Notes: generated by a model not told the origin, from the letters alone. Positions 23,063 through 35,240 are shown, counted from the first letter of the stretch. The stretch: 64,000 nucleotides of DNA from Perilla frutescens (GCA_026008535.1 BRKX01000015.1:20667501-20731500); one strand, 5' to 3'. Numbers and translations are program-made.

Positions 23063-25880
23063 GTTTGCAACTCTGCAGACCTGCTGGGTCTTATTTCGTC
23101 CTTCATTGAAATTTCGTGTGATATTATATAAGCCCTCAGCTCGTCACTCACGCAACAATTTAAAAGGTATGCATGTTTTTATGCAAATTTTAGTTTTTAA
23201 AGTTTATATTATTTGTTGAAATGTTAAGTCTGTCTAAAAATGAAAGATTAGGATTCGCCGTGCTGACGAGAATTCCTCGAAATATTGATTATTATGCGGA
23301 TAGCATACTCTGATTAACTGCGCTGATTGCGTACTCTGTTGCTATGGTGATAGCATATTGGTTTTGAAATATGTCTGTGAGCATACTGGTTTCTGTCGAA
23401 AAACTATGTTGATTACATATATGTATGAACTTGTTTATATATGCCTTGTGCATACTTGTGATGTTGGGAACGTGAGGAATGCATACTGTAAACCTTGATA
23501 GCCGGAATGTGTTTATTGTTTATACTCTTGAATGAGTACAAGAACTTGAAAGTGGGAGAATGTAAGATTAACTTAGCCTATAGTTGCTGAACTTAGGCTG
23601 AATTTGTAAACACTAATGAGATTGTTGAGAACATAGTTTAACTGAGGAAATATTTCATTTTGATGACTGAACAAAAATTTATGGCTCAGAAGAACTGCCA
23701 CATGTATATCACGATGAGCGGATTACAAGATTTTGTACGTATACCAAGAAAGAGGAGATTGATTCGGTGTTTGAAGTTCATTGGGGAAATGACCTACTCT
23801 ATGGGGGTCAACATCCGGTTAGAAGAAGTCTTTCAGATTGAGCTGTGTTAAAGTTGACCAAGAATTTGCGTTGTTACTAGGAAGATAGACACATTAAGGA
23901 AAGAAATATTTTGAAAACAAAAACATAAGTTAACGATCTATGTGGAGACTGTGAATTTTTATGGGTAGATATGTTAGACGATGATTGCTACTACAAATAA
24001 GGTTCAACATCAGAATTGTCACCTGAGTGAAATATTGAGATAAACCGATCACCGCCTTTTATACCTCCATGTGGAGATGACGTTATAAAGTTTTGACTAC
24101 GAACCAGAAGCAAGGAAATGAGTAATCAATTTATAGGCCTGTTATCAGATTATCTATTACACGTTCAAGAAATCCCTACGCAAGCCTTCAACTTAGGAGT
24201 CATGTTTAACGATCCTGTTGTGATTACAGAGAATAAAGATTCATTCTTCCAAGAGAAAGCTCTTCACCTCAGTGGATGGCTAATCGAGGCCCTGGCGTGT
24301 TTCATTCCCAAGATTTGTAGCTTGTTTTAGATAAATTTTTAGAATGAGGGTAAAGATGGTCGTCATGATTGCTGCCAAATTAATTTAAAGATATGTTTGC
24401 CGGTGTTCTACTCAGCTTCCAGGAGAAGTTAAAGTCAAACTATTTTGAATCTAGGAGGTATCATAGATCAAATCATTTTCTCGTATCCTTCCGATGGGTA
24501 GGAAGTGATCCCCAGATGTCACTTTCCCAGCCAGGCGCAACCATTTAAAGTCTAGACGACTCACGTTATTTCATAGCAATCTCTTAAAGAGGAAAGTGCG
24601 AGATTCTCCAGAAAGAAAAGGAACCCGAGGAAGATCATCAAGATGATAGATCTAGTGGCTGGTAGATCGAGAGCGTCAGTATGATAGGAAGGTTTGAGAA
24701 ATCTATTTGTTCATTCCCATCGATCACCCTTCAATAATCTCATTTTATTTAAAACTTCTCGATGAAATCCTCTTGGATAACTTGTAATCTTTTGATGATG
24801 CTCCTTTGATCATCAAGAAATCAGTAATGCCACTTCCTTGATAGGCTATACTGACACCTTTAAAAAAAAAATTCAAGCACGGTTCTCAGCTCTTAAGAGT
24901 TGATTTTCTTTTGTTATTCCCATATGTCTTTGTAAAATGCGAGAACCTTTCGAGTTATAAATCCTCTAAAAAGAAAATATTTTTAGAATAAATAATCTAG
25001 TGTTATATCTCTTTCAGTTTTTGAACTTGTTAAAGATTATTGATCAGATAAAGTCCTTACTCCGAGGCGTTTGTTTCTTTTAACTTCCACTTATAGAACT
25101 CGAGTGTGGAACCTCAAATAGAAGAGAGAGCTTATAGAAGTATTCATTTAAGTATATTGTTAAGAGAGCGAATGATAGTATTCCATAATGACGAATGTAA
25201 TCAAAGCAGTACCAGTTAGTGTTTTCCAAAGTCAAAAGTACATTTCTAAAGTAATTTCCCAGTTCGTAACGTTTAAAGATGATCAATGGATGTCAACAAG
25301 CAAGTTTCGAGCTTACAGTTAAAATCTAGATGTGTGTTTCTTATTATGCATGCAAGCGAAGGTGGTCACAAGCGAGAGCCAGACAGTCGGACTACCACTT
25401 TAAAGAAAAGAGAAGAGTATAATGACGAAAATAAGACTAAGTTGCATCGGAAATACGATTCAAGCATGCTTTAAGAAAACGTAAACGTCAAATCTCAAGA
25501 TTTTAACGAAGGAGATAAAACACACTTCGAACCTGATAGAATTTGTAATCCAACCGTCCAAGGGCGTGCTCATTCGAATCATGGGGAGATTATTTGAAGT
25601 CGCTGTATCATGATAGCTCTCATAAAGGATAGAGAAAGGTGGCAAACGTTTAGGCTTTCTGAAAGATAAATTAGCATGGAAAAGAAGAGTGAATATAGAC
25701 TCTTCAAAGAAGTATTTAACCAAGAAGAAATCGGAAAGAGGGCTAAAAGTTAAGAATCAACCTAAAGAATAGGAGACCCTTATCAGTTCTAAGCAGCAAA
25801 TACAAAAATTGAGGTTTTGAACCCTGAGAATGTACTTTGATACTTCTTCTCAAGATATGAAAATTTCGGGATGAAATTTA
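23063..25880 (+). other. Non-coding interior of the LARD element
   Basis: No retrotransposon domain can be recognised in any frame. The region 23280-23500 has irregular repeats of a GCATACT-type word. ORFs of 60-90 codons (23660, 24118, 25286, 25460) have no domain, no support from neighbours and no repeat structure. Confidence 0.65.
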
Positions 25881-25896
25881 TTTAAGGGGGCTAGAA
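25881..25896 (+). promoter_or_regulatory. Polypurine tract region (LARD)
   Basis: TTTAAGGGGGCTAGAA directly precedes the right LTR. Together with the upstream TTTCGGGATGAAATTT it matches the usual 3' end of Tekay/Del chromovirus interiors. Confidence 0.8.
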
Positions 25897-28800
25897 TGTA
25901 ATACCCCGAAATATTTTAGAAGGTTTAATTCAACTTATGTTACCCTCTGGTAATTTAGAAAGTAAGTTGGGTCCTTAAATGATTCAAATAAAGGAAAATC
26001 GCAGGCATGAAAATCTGTTACATTTTGTTTTGGTCAAAATTGCTTTAAAAATATGTTCTAATATTTTTCTCGGGTTGATAGAAAAAAATTTCGAGCATCG
26101 TGCCAAACTTTGAATTTTCTAATTTCGAGTTCAAATGAACTCTTGGCACAACTTTAAGTTGGAAAATAATAAATTTAATAGAAAAGGCCACATCCGTCAT
26201 TATCCAATTTCTTTTTCAAAATATTATCTTATTCGTAATTATTCTATTCTTTTTTTCCATCATTATCCTCTTTCTTTTATTCGTTATTATCCTATTTATT
26301 TTTCCTCTATAAATAGGAAACATGTGTTGATTATAGGATGCTTTAAAGTGATATTTTTAACTTCCAAATATAGAAAAAAAAATAATTTCCAAAGTTGGTT
26401 CAATTCTATTCTTAAAATCATGTTGTCCTCTAAATCTTTCTCGATCACATATTTTGTTCGTCATGACAAAATATTTCCATGAGACTTTTTCATTCGTCAT
26501 TTGGACGATTATTAAATCATGGATGTCCAAATTATTGAAAGACCGTATTTTTATCTCTAAAATAAAATTTTACCACTGTATGTTTAACTCCAAATCTAGG
26601 AGTCACAGATCTTTTCATAATCATGTGGGCATCGATTTCATTAAAAACGGAATTCGTTTGACCTTCCAACGAAATTTATTTCATTCAAGATGACGAAGCT
26701 CAATTTTTTTTTCAGCCCGAATTGCTCGGCCCATTTGAATTTAATTAAGGCCTATCCTATTCATCCATTTCATTTTTTTTAAGAGCCCAATTGATTAATT
26801 TAGCCAAGGCAGCACAAGCTAACCATAGATATATGTATATGTGACCATAGGTCACGTAAAAAAAAAAAAAGATGAAGAGATAATGTTGAAACTTGGAGGC
26901 AAGTGTTGCTCAATATTTTTGGTGATCCACATTCAGCCACATCACCCTATTTTATCCCTTTCTTAGCTATAAATAGAATCCCATAGTTGATAGACAATCA
27001 TACCAAAGTGAAAAATCCTTCACTCTTCTCCTATTCTCCCTCTCGGCAATTTCAGTCCCCAAGCGGCAGCTGCATTCCCCAATTTTTTTTGAGCCTCCGT
27101 CTCTTATCAAAAAATTCTGAATTTTTGGATAAAAGTTCTTCTGCCATAGTAGAACAAACGTTGTTAAGGATTCATTCCCATTCTCTGCCCGGAAAGTTGA
27201 GAAAACAGGCCTAGAACAGTCGAGGTGTCACCGGTTTTTGAACTATGTTGCAGTCATTTTGCGGCATCGTTTCTCGCTGATCCAGCAATTATCTATCAGA
27301 GAGGTTTATGTCATTGTAAACCTAACTCACCAAGGTTTCTAGATCAGGTCTCGGATCATCAATCAAAGCTTGTTTGGTCCTCCGAAATTGGGTCGTAAGT
27401 TTCCCGAAAAACCGTCTGTTTTTCCGGCAGATTTTAGTTGTGTTGTTGATGTTGTGTCCGTACTAATTTCCTATTGATTTAACCATTATATGTATGATCC
27501 ATTTATTCCATTGAAATCCTTATTTTCCCTAATATGAAAAATTGTATTTTTGAGCGAAGATCCGTTGAGTATCGAGCTCATTTGAGCCCCAAACTTTTTG
27601 GTGAAAAATCTGTCCCGAGAACAAAAAACAGTAGTCTTTCGAGCCGAATTCAGGCCAGAGTGATTGGAATTTGCCTCCGACTCCTTCTGACCGTTTGTAG
27701 GTCCCATAATGGCGGACGCGTGGCCGCCAACCTTGCCTCGATTAGATTTGAATCGAATTTTCTATGATTTTTAAAAGTTGTTGTCCTGTTTTGAGAAATT
27801 GTATTTTTTGTCAAATTTATTTTAAGTGATTGAAGAGTCTCATAAAAACATATTATCGAGTCATGTTGGATTTTAAAACCTAAGTTTTGCGCACTTTTAA
27901 TCGAAGTAAAGTGAATAAAATTTTAATAAAATTAAAGCAAATATTAGATTAATTCTAGAAGTAGTTATTCATCCTGAATCAAGGATTGATCCTTGTAGGA
28001 TTTGCGTGACTTACGAGAAAGGTAAAGGATTGAATCTCGATGTGGTTGGAGCAGCTGAGCCCTAGAAGAATTCGGGAAGGAAAACTCCAGATCATTGCTC
28101 CGTCCCCAGAACTGTGATCTAGTGTTGGATCCTTGTTGGGACTTCTATATCTATAAGGTGGGCTATTATATTTTTACAAATTGTATCTTTCGAGCTATTA
28201 AACTCTGCTTTGTTAAAATTGCATATGTGACTATCTGTGTTAAATATTTGCGTGCTACTATATGTTGTCGGAGTCTCATATACCAGTGTTGTGTTACTGT
28301 GAGTAGCTACAGTATGCATGCATTATTTGTCCTGCCCTACTCTTTGTCGCTGAGACTAAAATGAAACACTTATTGGTTATACTCTTTGGGTATACTATGG
28401 CCATACTCAACGTTATGTGCTGGTGATGTAGTTTGGGTTGCGGGCAGTGACGGATTATACTCTTAATCGCTTCACGATAAAATATTTTGGTGAACTTAGG
28501 TTGCTTCCAAATTTTAAACCTCCTAAGCTTCACTACCTGCATGGACACAGATAGATTACTTTTACAAAATGATTTGCATAACTTAAATTGTGAGAACTTG
28601 CCCACTGAGTGGATTAGTACTCAGCCCAAATCTTTTCAAACATTTTTCGGTCAGTAGGTTGGAGCATGGAGGTGACGAGGCTGAGATATGGGCTATTACG
28701 ATTTACATATTTTTCTATTGTCCCTTTTTGTTAGTATTCTGTTAAGAATTGAGCTTTCGCACTTATGATATTCTTTTGCTAAATGCTAAGAACCCTGATC

Positions 28801-29327
28801 TTGGTAATTTATTGATATGATTTTGCTTCTCTGATTCTGAACATTTGTTGACTTCCTAGTTAACATGTATCATATGCTTAGCTATATAATTATTCCAATG
28901 GGAGGAAGCCCGTCTTTCGTTGTGTCTATTTGATCATTCATTTTGGTCTATGGAAGGGCTTCATTTATTCAGCATATTGGTGTTTGTTTCTTTTGTCGAT
29001 CTATGAATGGGTTTATTGATTGTTCGTATCTGGTTATTTGTTTCCGTTTGGCCTATAAAAGGGCTTATTGAATTGCTACAGCTTCCATTCTTCTCTTATA
29101 AGCCGTTATAAACAGGGATTTGCTCTAGTTTCAGAGGTTATGCTGTCTAATTTTTCAGAAGGCATAACCTATCTTTGGCATACTCGGTTGTTAAATTTTA
29201 TTCCAAACATTAATCCTTTTTGGATTATCAACCCGTCGTTAATTAAATTACCCCATTTCTTTCCCGCTTCTTAATTTTCATCCCCGTGGCGTCCATTTCC
29301 ACGGTTTTTCGGGACCGGGGTGCTACA
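25897..29327 (+). repeat. 3' LTR of the LARD element
   Basis: This 3431-bp LTR aligns with 19613-23045 from end to end. It starts with TG and ends TGCTACA. Differences from the left LTR are scattered substitutions and a few one-base indels. TATA box at 26968-26975. Confidence 0.9.
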
Positions 29328-29332
29328 GAAAT
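29328..29332. repeat. Target site duplication GAAAT, right copy
   Basis: Exact partner of 19608-19612. Confidence 0.9.
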
Positions 29333-29599
29333 AGAAAATCATTTCTCAACTCGTGTGTGCTTTTAGATCGAATTATTAATATTGTTGGATTTTTTAGTCT
29401 TGTTTTGTTTTGAAGTTTCATTTAGGGGAAAAATTGAGTAGAATAATTTTCTAGACATAACAGACATGCTTTGACATTAGAAATGTTTAAAAATCATCCC
29501 TAATATATTTCATTTATGAAAATATGAAAAAAAAATTAAGTATTTCTGCAACCTTCAAAAAATCTGAAAAGGTGAAGTTCTTAACTGCGCACTAGAACC

Positions 29600-30545
29600 T
29601 GCATGCAGTAACCAGTGCGCGATCGATGTGCATCCGCCGATGTATATCGATATTTGTTGTTGCACGCATGCCTCATCCAAGCTCAAATTGTTACCCAATG
29701 TTTGTCGACGTTTGTTGCTGCATCCGGAGCCATCTTGTGCGTGCCAAATTATCTGTCAATGTCTTGTTGAATGTTTGTTGTTGCACGCCTAGCCATCTGC
29801 ACACATGCCTTATGTGCGCATATTTTATGCCTGCACGCGCGCACGCGAGACCAAATTGTCAACTGATGTTCTACCGATACTTCAAAAATTATCAGCCAAT
29901 GTGTGTTGTTACATGCGTAGCTATCTACACGCGTGTGCATGCCTTGTATGCGCACGCTTTGTGCCAGCACGCGCACACCCGAGAGCAAATTGTCAGCTGA
30001 TGTTCTGCCGATGCTCGAAAATTATCAAGCGATGTTCTGTCGATGTCCTGCCGATGTCTGCGGATGATCTGCTAATGTCTGTCAATGTTTATTGTTGTGT
30101 ACATAGCCATCTGTGCGTGCACGCATGCCTTGTGTACACATGCTTTGTGCTCGCATGCGCGCATTCGAGACTAAATTGTCAGCTAATGTTCTATCGATGC
30201 TCGAAAATTGTCAGTCAATGTCCTATCAATGTTCTATCGATGCCTGTCGACATTTATTGTTGCACGCATAGCCATTTGTGCACAGTTAATTGTGCGTGCA
30301 TGCCTTGTGCGTGCAGTTAAGAACAATTCAGCGTGCAGTTAAGAAAAAAATCATGCGCATGCCTTGTGTGAGCACACTTTGTGTCCACATGCGCGCACCT
30401 AAGGCCAAATTGTCAGCTGTTGTTCTGCCGATGCTCGAAAATTATCAGCTAATGTTATGTCGATATCTGTTGATCTCTGCCGATGTTTGTTGTTACATGC
30501 GCACGTGGCTTGTGCACGCCGGGTCTTGAGCGCAGTTAAGAACAA
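29600..30545. repeat. Degenerate repeat array rich in alternating purine-pyrimidine
   Basis: A word AAATTGTCAGCTGATGTTCT and close variants recur at about 29684, 29746, 29853, 29987, 30173 and 30407. They are separated by TGTGCGCATGC-type and GCGCGCACGCG-type stretches and by GCCGATGTCTG-type short repeats. The spacing grows from 62 to 234 bp. ORFs on both strands here (29626-30000, 29749-29988, 29805-30320) are by-products of the repeats: they overlap in several frames and show no domain. Confidence 0.75.
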
Positions 30546-31139
30546 TTCAGTGCACAAATAAGAATAAAAAAACTTTTTTTATTTGTAAAAGTTGAACTTG
30601 GTTGCTCACTGCATGAGCTCGGCATGGTCGAACTACGATGAAAACTATGGTCCAAGAAGATTTTCATAAAGATGAGGTAGGTTGGGATGGGGTGTGATGG
30701 GAAAGATGAAGATCGACGATGAAGATGAATATTGAAGATGATGAAAAGCAGATCTGAGGAAGACGAAATCGAGGAGTTCGACAATGAAGATGAAGATTGA
30801 AGATGATGAAATGATGAAAAGTAGATCTGATGGGGTAGGTGGGATATTTCCATTTATTTTTTTATTTTTTTAATATCTAAAGGGCATTTTGGTCCAAAGT
30901 GACTAAAATAATATGTTTAAAACTTTAAGTGGCTAAAAAAAATTACCTCATAAAAAAATACACTATAAGCACACAATATTGCAGCAAATAAACATCAAAT
31001 ATTACATGTTTGTAATTAATAGAGTGAAATATAAAGTCTATGACGGAGTGAAACATAGTAAAAACACAAAATAATTATGAGCTAAAATTTTAAATAGCCA
31101 TTTTGGCATATATAGTGAAATATGTTTCTAGTCACTTGA

Positions 31140-31440
31140 ACAAAATAACCCTCTATCGTGTACCCTAGTCGTCCTACAATATAAAATCTGAATGCTGCAC
31201 GAGTAGACTTGCTTAGTCATATAACTCCATTCATATAGTACTGTAAATTTGAATTGTTGTACGACTATGCGCAGTCGTGTATCCTCAATTTGTACAATAG
31301 TATATAAATTTATAATGTTGCACGAATGAAATTATTCGAGCACCCCACTCGTGTAATAATATTAATTTTTACTGCTACACGATCATATTTTATTCGTGCA
31401 TCCAAATAATGCACTCTAGTCGTGTAGCTCAGAATTTTAT
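31140..31440. repeat. Short degenerate repeats with GTCGTGTA and TGCACGA words
   Basis: Variants of a roughly 70-bp unit containing TGTTGCACGA and CTCGTGTA with an AT-rich middle occur at least three times. The words are mutually complementary, so folded structures are possible. There is no coding potential. Confidence 0.5.
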
Positions 31441-31968
31441 GAAGGGTAATTAAGTATTTTCAGTGAAAAAATGGCTATACATAATTTTATTTAGAAGATG
31501 GTTAAAAAAATTATTTACTGAAAATGGCGATTTTTATATATTAACACAATAATTATTGAGCAGTAACATCGTTATGCATGTACAACAGTACGTATAATTA
31601 ATGTGGATTAACTGCAGGAAAGAATGAAATAAATTTTGCTTCATGCAGAATGATTACATACGTCGTGTACATTGCCATCATCAAATTAAATGCATTGGGC
31701 TTTTAGCTTTATTCTTTGCAGTACATACTTCACGAAGTTAATCAAAGTAAGTGCAAATTAATTTTTGTGTTAACTTTTATCTGCCATTGGTTTTGAACAG
31801 TAATTACTCTCATTTAATTGTACTATTAATCATTAAGGACTGGATATATTGGTGCATATGTGACCTGGAAAAATAATAATTACTGTAATTCTACAACTTC
31901 TTAAGCAGAACATTAGACATTATATAAAGATTGCTCCTTTTGTTTCATAGATTTTGATTAATTATATA

Positions 31969-32262
31969 CTACCTCCGTTTCGAAATGTTTGTTGTTTTAA
32001 GTTTTTTTTTTGTTTCAAAATATTTGTTGTTTTATATAATTTGACATCCTCTCTCCCAATTTTAACCCTCTCAAATCCTACAAGATTTCTTGATTCTAAC
32101 TTACCTATAATATATGGAAAAAGAAAATATTGTTATTTTTTAGGAAAATATAGATGAATTAGATTTTATGGCATATATGAGGGAAGAATATATTTGTCCA
32201 CAACATTAATTCTTAATTCCAGATAAAAAAATAAAACAACAAACATTTCGAAACGGAGGTAG
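31969..32262. mobile_element. Stowaway-type MITE (Tc1/mariner)
   Basis: This 294-bp element has perfect 31-bp terminal inverted repeats beginning CTACCTCCGTTTCGAAATGT, the typical Stowaway end. It is flanked by TA on both sides (31967-31968 and 32263-32264), the target of Tc1/mariner elements. The interior is non-coding AT-rich sequence. It lies about 3.1 kb upstream of the MYB start codon. Confidence 0.95.
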
Positions 32263-32270
32263 TATATATA

Positions 32271-33487
32271 TATAGGGGTGGGGTTATAAAAAAATAACCC
32301 CTTGTGTGAGAAATGAGAACACATCTCACACCACACATCCATCAAAAATCAAAGGTCCAGATTTGATGTAAAAAACGGTGACAATTTTGTAATATCTGAA
32401 AAGTTTTTCGCGCGGGGGTATTACTGTAATTTGGTAATTCTTATAAAAATCGCGGATGATTTGATAACAGATCGTTATGCTAACGAAGTATTTTCATAAT
32501 GCTAATGAAGTATTATCATAATGCTAACGAAGCATTATAGTTATGCTAATTAAAGTTTTCAAATATTGTTGGCGAAAAAAATATTCTAAAAATTAATTAT
32601 AAACCTAATTCGATTTAATAAACCCTAATTAAATGGAAAAAATCATAATTGGATGAAATAAAGCTAATTAGATGAAATAAACATTGATTGGTTGTGGTAA
32701 ACCCTAAATGAGTTGAAAGAAATCATAATAATTAATATATTTGTACTACGTTAGCATTGTAGTTTTGGTTCGTCAGCATTGCGAATACACTATGTTAGCA
32801 TATGGCAATACTCTATCAACATACGTTATAAATTATAATTAGATATGATAAACCATAATAATCAATTAAGAACTATAAACAAAAAATTAAATTCCAAAAG
32901 AATAATGATAATTAGATGGAATAAACCATAATCGAGATTAAATAAACCATAATTGAGATTTAATAAACCCTAATAAATTTATACTATGTTAGCATTATGA
33001 TAATTCTTTGTTAGCACATCGAATATATTATGTTAGCATATGACAAATGCTTCATTAGCATACGTTCATATGTTATCTTAATGCTGACGAAGAATTATTA
33101 TATGCTAACGAAATCATTTACAACCTGGGCACGTGTAAAAAAAATTTCTTTTTTATTTTCCGTTCATATTTTTTCATCCAAACATAGCCTTTCGACATCT
33201 TAAATGAAAGAGCATGAAGAGAGCTTTAATTTGATATATTTTTTGTGTGCATTGGATTAAAAACGAGGAAGTTATGGTCGATTAAAGTTTTTAAGATTTT
33301 TTTTAATTGCTGACATCATCAATTTTAATGGATTTGGACGAAAATAGTCCTCCTTCCTTATTTTTTGCCCTATTATTTACGAAATTGCCACCTTAAATCT
33401 CAACCATTGGATCATTAAATTGGATGGTGTAAGATATGTTCTCATTTCTCACACCAACAAGGTGTTCTCATATGAACCATATCCTAT
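32271..33487. mobile_element. Non-autonomous inverted-repeat element 1 in TA-rich target
   Basis: The ends match as inverted repeats: the left carries GTGTGAGAAATGAGAACACA followed by TCTCACACC, and the right, reversed, carries GTGTGAGAAATGAGAACATA followed by TCTTACACC. Both ends lie in TATATATA runs. Inside, a word ATGCTAACGAAGTATT recurs about four times near 32480-32550 and returns in the opposite orientation (TTAGCATA-type) near 32750-33110. No protein is encoded. Superfamily not assigned. Confidence 0.6.
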
Positions 33488-34173
33488 ATATATAGGGATG
33501 GGATCTGGTGAGAACCGGTCGCTAGGCGAGAACCGGGAACCGATCCCATCCATCCATCCTGCAAAATCGACGCCCTAGATCCATCCAGATTTTCGGTGGC
33601 ATTTTTGTAATTATCGTGAAAATCTTCAATTCGCGCGTCTCATTAAGGGTAAAATCGGAATTGAACTTAGAAATTTCCCAGATTCAATTTTAGCATCCGA
33701 CTTCGCACATTTTAGCCTCATGGATTTCTCATTTTAGCATGTGTTGATAAACAAAAATGGAACGATGATTTCATTGGAATGAAATGCAATACACCCTATT
33801 TGGGGACAATGAACCCTAATGGGAATCTCATAATTACTAGTTGGGATCAGGAACTTAATAAACCCTAATTGAGAATGGTGAACCCTAGTGAAAAATGTTA
33901 CATCAATTTTAGCCTCCTACTTCGATAATTTTAGCATTATGCGATTCTCATTTTAGCCTCATACGATTCTCATTTTAGCCTCAGAACAAAAGGAAAGAAT
34001 TATTAAATTACTATATTACCCCTCCGTCCAGAAAATTGCCGAAAATTACAGGAATGCCACCGCCCATCCACTTAAATCTGATTTAATCTGGACCGTCCAG
34101 ATTGAGTTAAAAAAGGGCTAGGATTGGTTCCTAGTTCTCACCTGGGGGAAGGGTTCTCATTTGATCATTTCCC

Positions 34174-34186
<13 letters not shown>
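33488..34186. mobile_element. Non-autonomous inverted-repeat element 2, related type
   Basis: The ends are TATATATAGGGATGGGATCT with GTGAGAACC following, and, reversed from the right, TATATATAGGGAAATGATCA with ATGAGAACC and GGTGAGAAC following. Repeated GAGAACC words near both ends and the TA-run borders resemble element 1, which it directly adjoins. Interior with TTTTAGCCTCATACGATTCT-type short repeats near 33940-33980. Non-coding. Confidence 0.6.
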
Positions 34187-34207
<21 letters not shown>

Positions 34208-34312
34208 TTTAAGCAATTATAGTTTGAATAACTAAACATTAATTAAACTCCAATTCTTTAATTAGTTCCATATACTTTAATAATTTTCTTTGGTAATATG
34301 CTAAATAGATGG

Positions 34313-34682
34313 GTTGAAATTTTCTGTTACACTATTTCGTGTTTCACTCCGTGTTTCATTATCAAATTTATGATTTTAATAATATTTATTATTAAATAAA
34401 AATTAATTATAAGATAAATAACCATAGTCAATATTTATCAACAAAAATATTAAAAAAATTCTAAAACGTAATTTTGAAAAAATCAACCATAATAATGAAT
34501 TATTAATTGAAAATAAAAATAAATTAAATATTAAAAAATAATTATTAACCCTAATTGTGTGGGGTGAACCCTAAAAACAATCATAAAATTAAACTAAATC
34601 ATATAAAAATAAAATTAAAGAAAAAAATACAAGAAAAACTTGTAAGTTAAAAATGTAACACAGAGCGTGACAGGAAATTCCA
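34313..34682. mobile_element. MITE-like element upstream of the MYB gene
   Basis: About 370 bp with imperfect terminal inverted repeats: the left GAAATTTTCTGTTACACTAT against the reversed right GGAATTTCCTGTCACGCTCT, followed on both sides by GTGTT-type sequence. The interior shares long stretches with the intron element at 36345-36715 (CATTATCAAATTT, GAACCCTA). Confidence 0.6.
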
Positions 34683-34683
34683 T

Positions 34684-34711
34684 GTGTGTGTGTGTGTGTG
34701 GGGGGGGGGGG
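34684..34711. repeat. TG microsatellite followed by a G run
   Basis: About eight TG units run into eleven consecutive G residues. It abuts the MITE-like element on its right and lies about 650 bp before the MYB start codon. Confidence 0.9.
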
Positions 34712-35232
34712 TGTTTATTGATAAAAGGAATATAAATAGAGGAATTGGGATGATGGCTATTGTCTAGAATAAGAGGCAGAAGTGATGAGGGAAGTTGAGA
34801 ATTTCAAGTTTCAAACGCAAAAGCCATCATTTAGTTTGCCAGAATCAGTAGTAAGTCAGAAAGCTGCGTACTTGGTTAATTAAACATATATGATATATAT
34901 TCACGCAACAGAGGTTAAATTTAAATAAATGATAAAGTAATTAATTACAAGAGTTGGTGTGATATTTAATTAACATTTAAAATTAATTAATTGACTGAAA
35001 AAGAGGATCGAGGCTTGCTGGTTAGTGGTTACTGTAGAGAGAGAGAGAGAGGCTACCGCGACCACCTCTCTAGCTAGCTACAATATTGTCGTTGGTATTA
35101 AAATTATTATATATCACATGCAAAGTAGATGAATTCATATTTCAAAAATATTAAAAAACGAAATAGTGGATGAAAAATTATTATCTGTGCAATCAAAAGG
35201 GAGTGCACTTCTTTATTCATCACTCATCTCTC
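34712..35232 (+). promoter_or_regulatory. Proximal upstream region of the MYB gene
   Basis: AT-rich, with a GA run at 35036-35051 and CTAGCTAGCTA at 35070-35080. There is no ORF. By position it holds the promoter. I do not assign individual factor sites. Confidence 0.45.
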
Positions 35233-35240
35233 TATAAATT
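35233..35240 (+). promoter_or_regulatory. TATA box of the MIXTA-like MYB gene (probable)
   Basis: TATAAATT lies 120 bp before the start codon in a CT-rich setting typical of plant core promoters. A start near 35265 would give a leader of about 95 bases. Confidence 0.55.

Larger units (their letters stand above)
19613..29327 (+). mobile_element. Complete non-autonomous LTR element (LARD type, Tekay/Del-related)
   Basis: This 9715-bp element has two 3.43-kb LTRs (19613-23045 and 25897-29327), a tRNA-Met primer binding site, a polypurine tract and a perfect GAAAT duplication. The interior (23046-25896, 2851 bp) is shorter than one LTR and carries no recognisable gag or pol, so the element must have moved with proteins supplied by a relative. 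The LTR start TGTAATACCCCGAAATATTT, the purine-rich AAATTTCGGGATGAAATTTA upstream and the LTR end GGGGTGCTACA are in the style of Tekay/Del chromoviruses. LTR divergence counted by eye over the first 330 bp is about 3 percent, so it is a fairly recent insertion. Confidence 0.85.
19251..30935. mobile_element. Inverted-repeat-bounded DNA element hosting an LTR element (candidate)
   Basis: The left terminus 19251-19290 (TAGCTACTTAAACTTTTAAA, then TTATTTTAGTCACTA) and the reverse complement of the right terminus 30898-30935 (TAGCCACTTAAAGTTTTAAA, then TTATTTTAGTCACT) match closely. Without the LTR element inserted at 19613-29327 the unit would be about 2 kb. Its interior has a short TC-rich left part and the degenerate repeats at 29600-30540. 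No transposase is visible, and the superfamily (possibly Mutator-like) cannot be fixed because no clear target duplication is seen. Confidence 0.45.

Noticed and set aside
29626..30529. Cys-rich ORFs resembling small secreted proteins
   Set aside because: They arise from TGT/TGC-rich repeats in several frames and both strands, with no signal peptide or consistent cysteine pattern.
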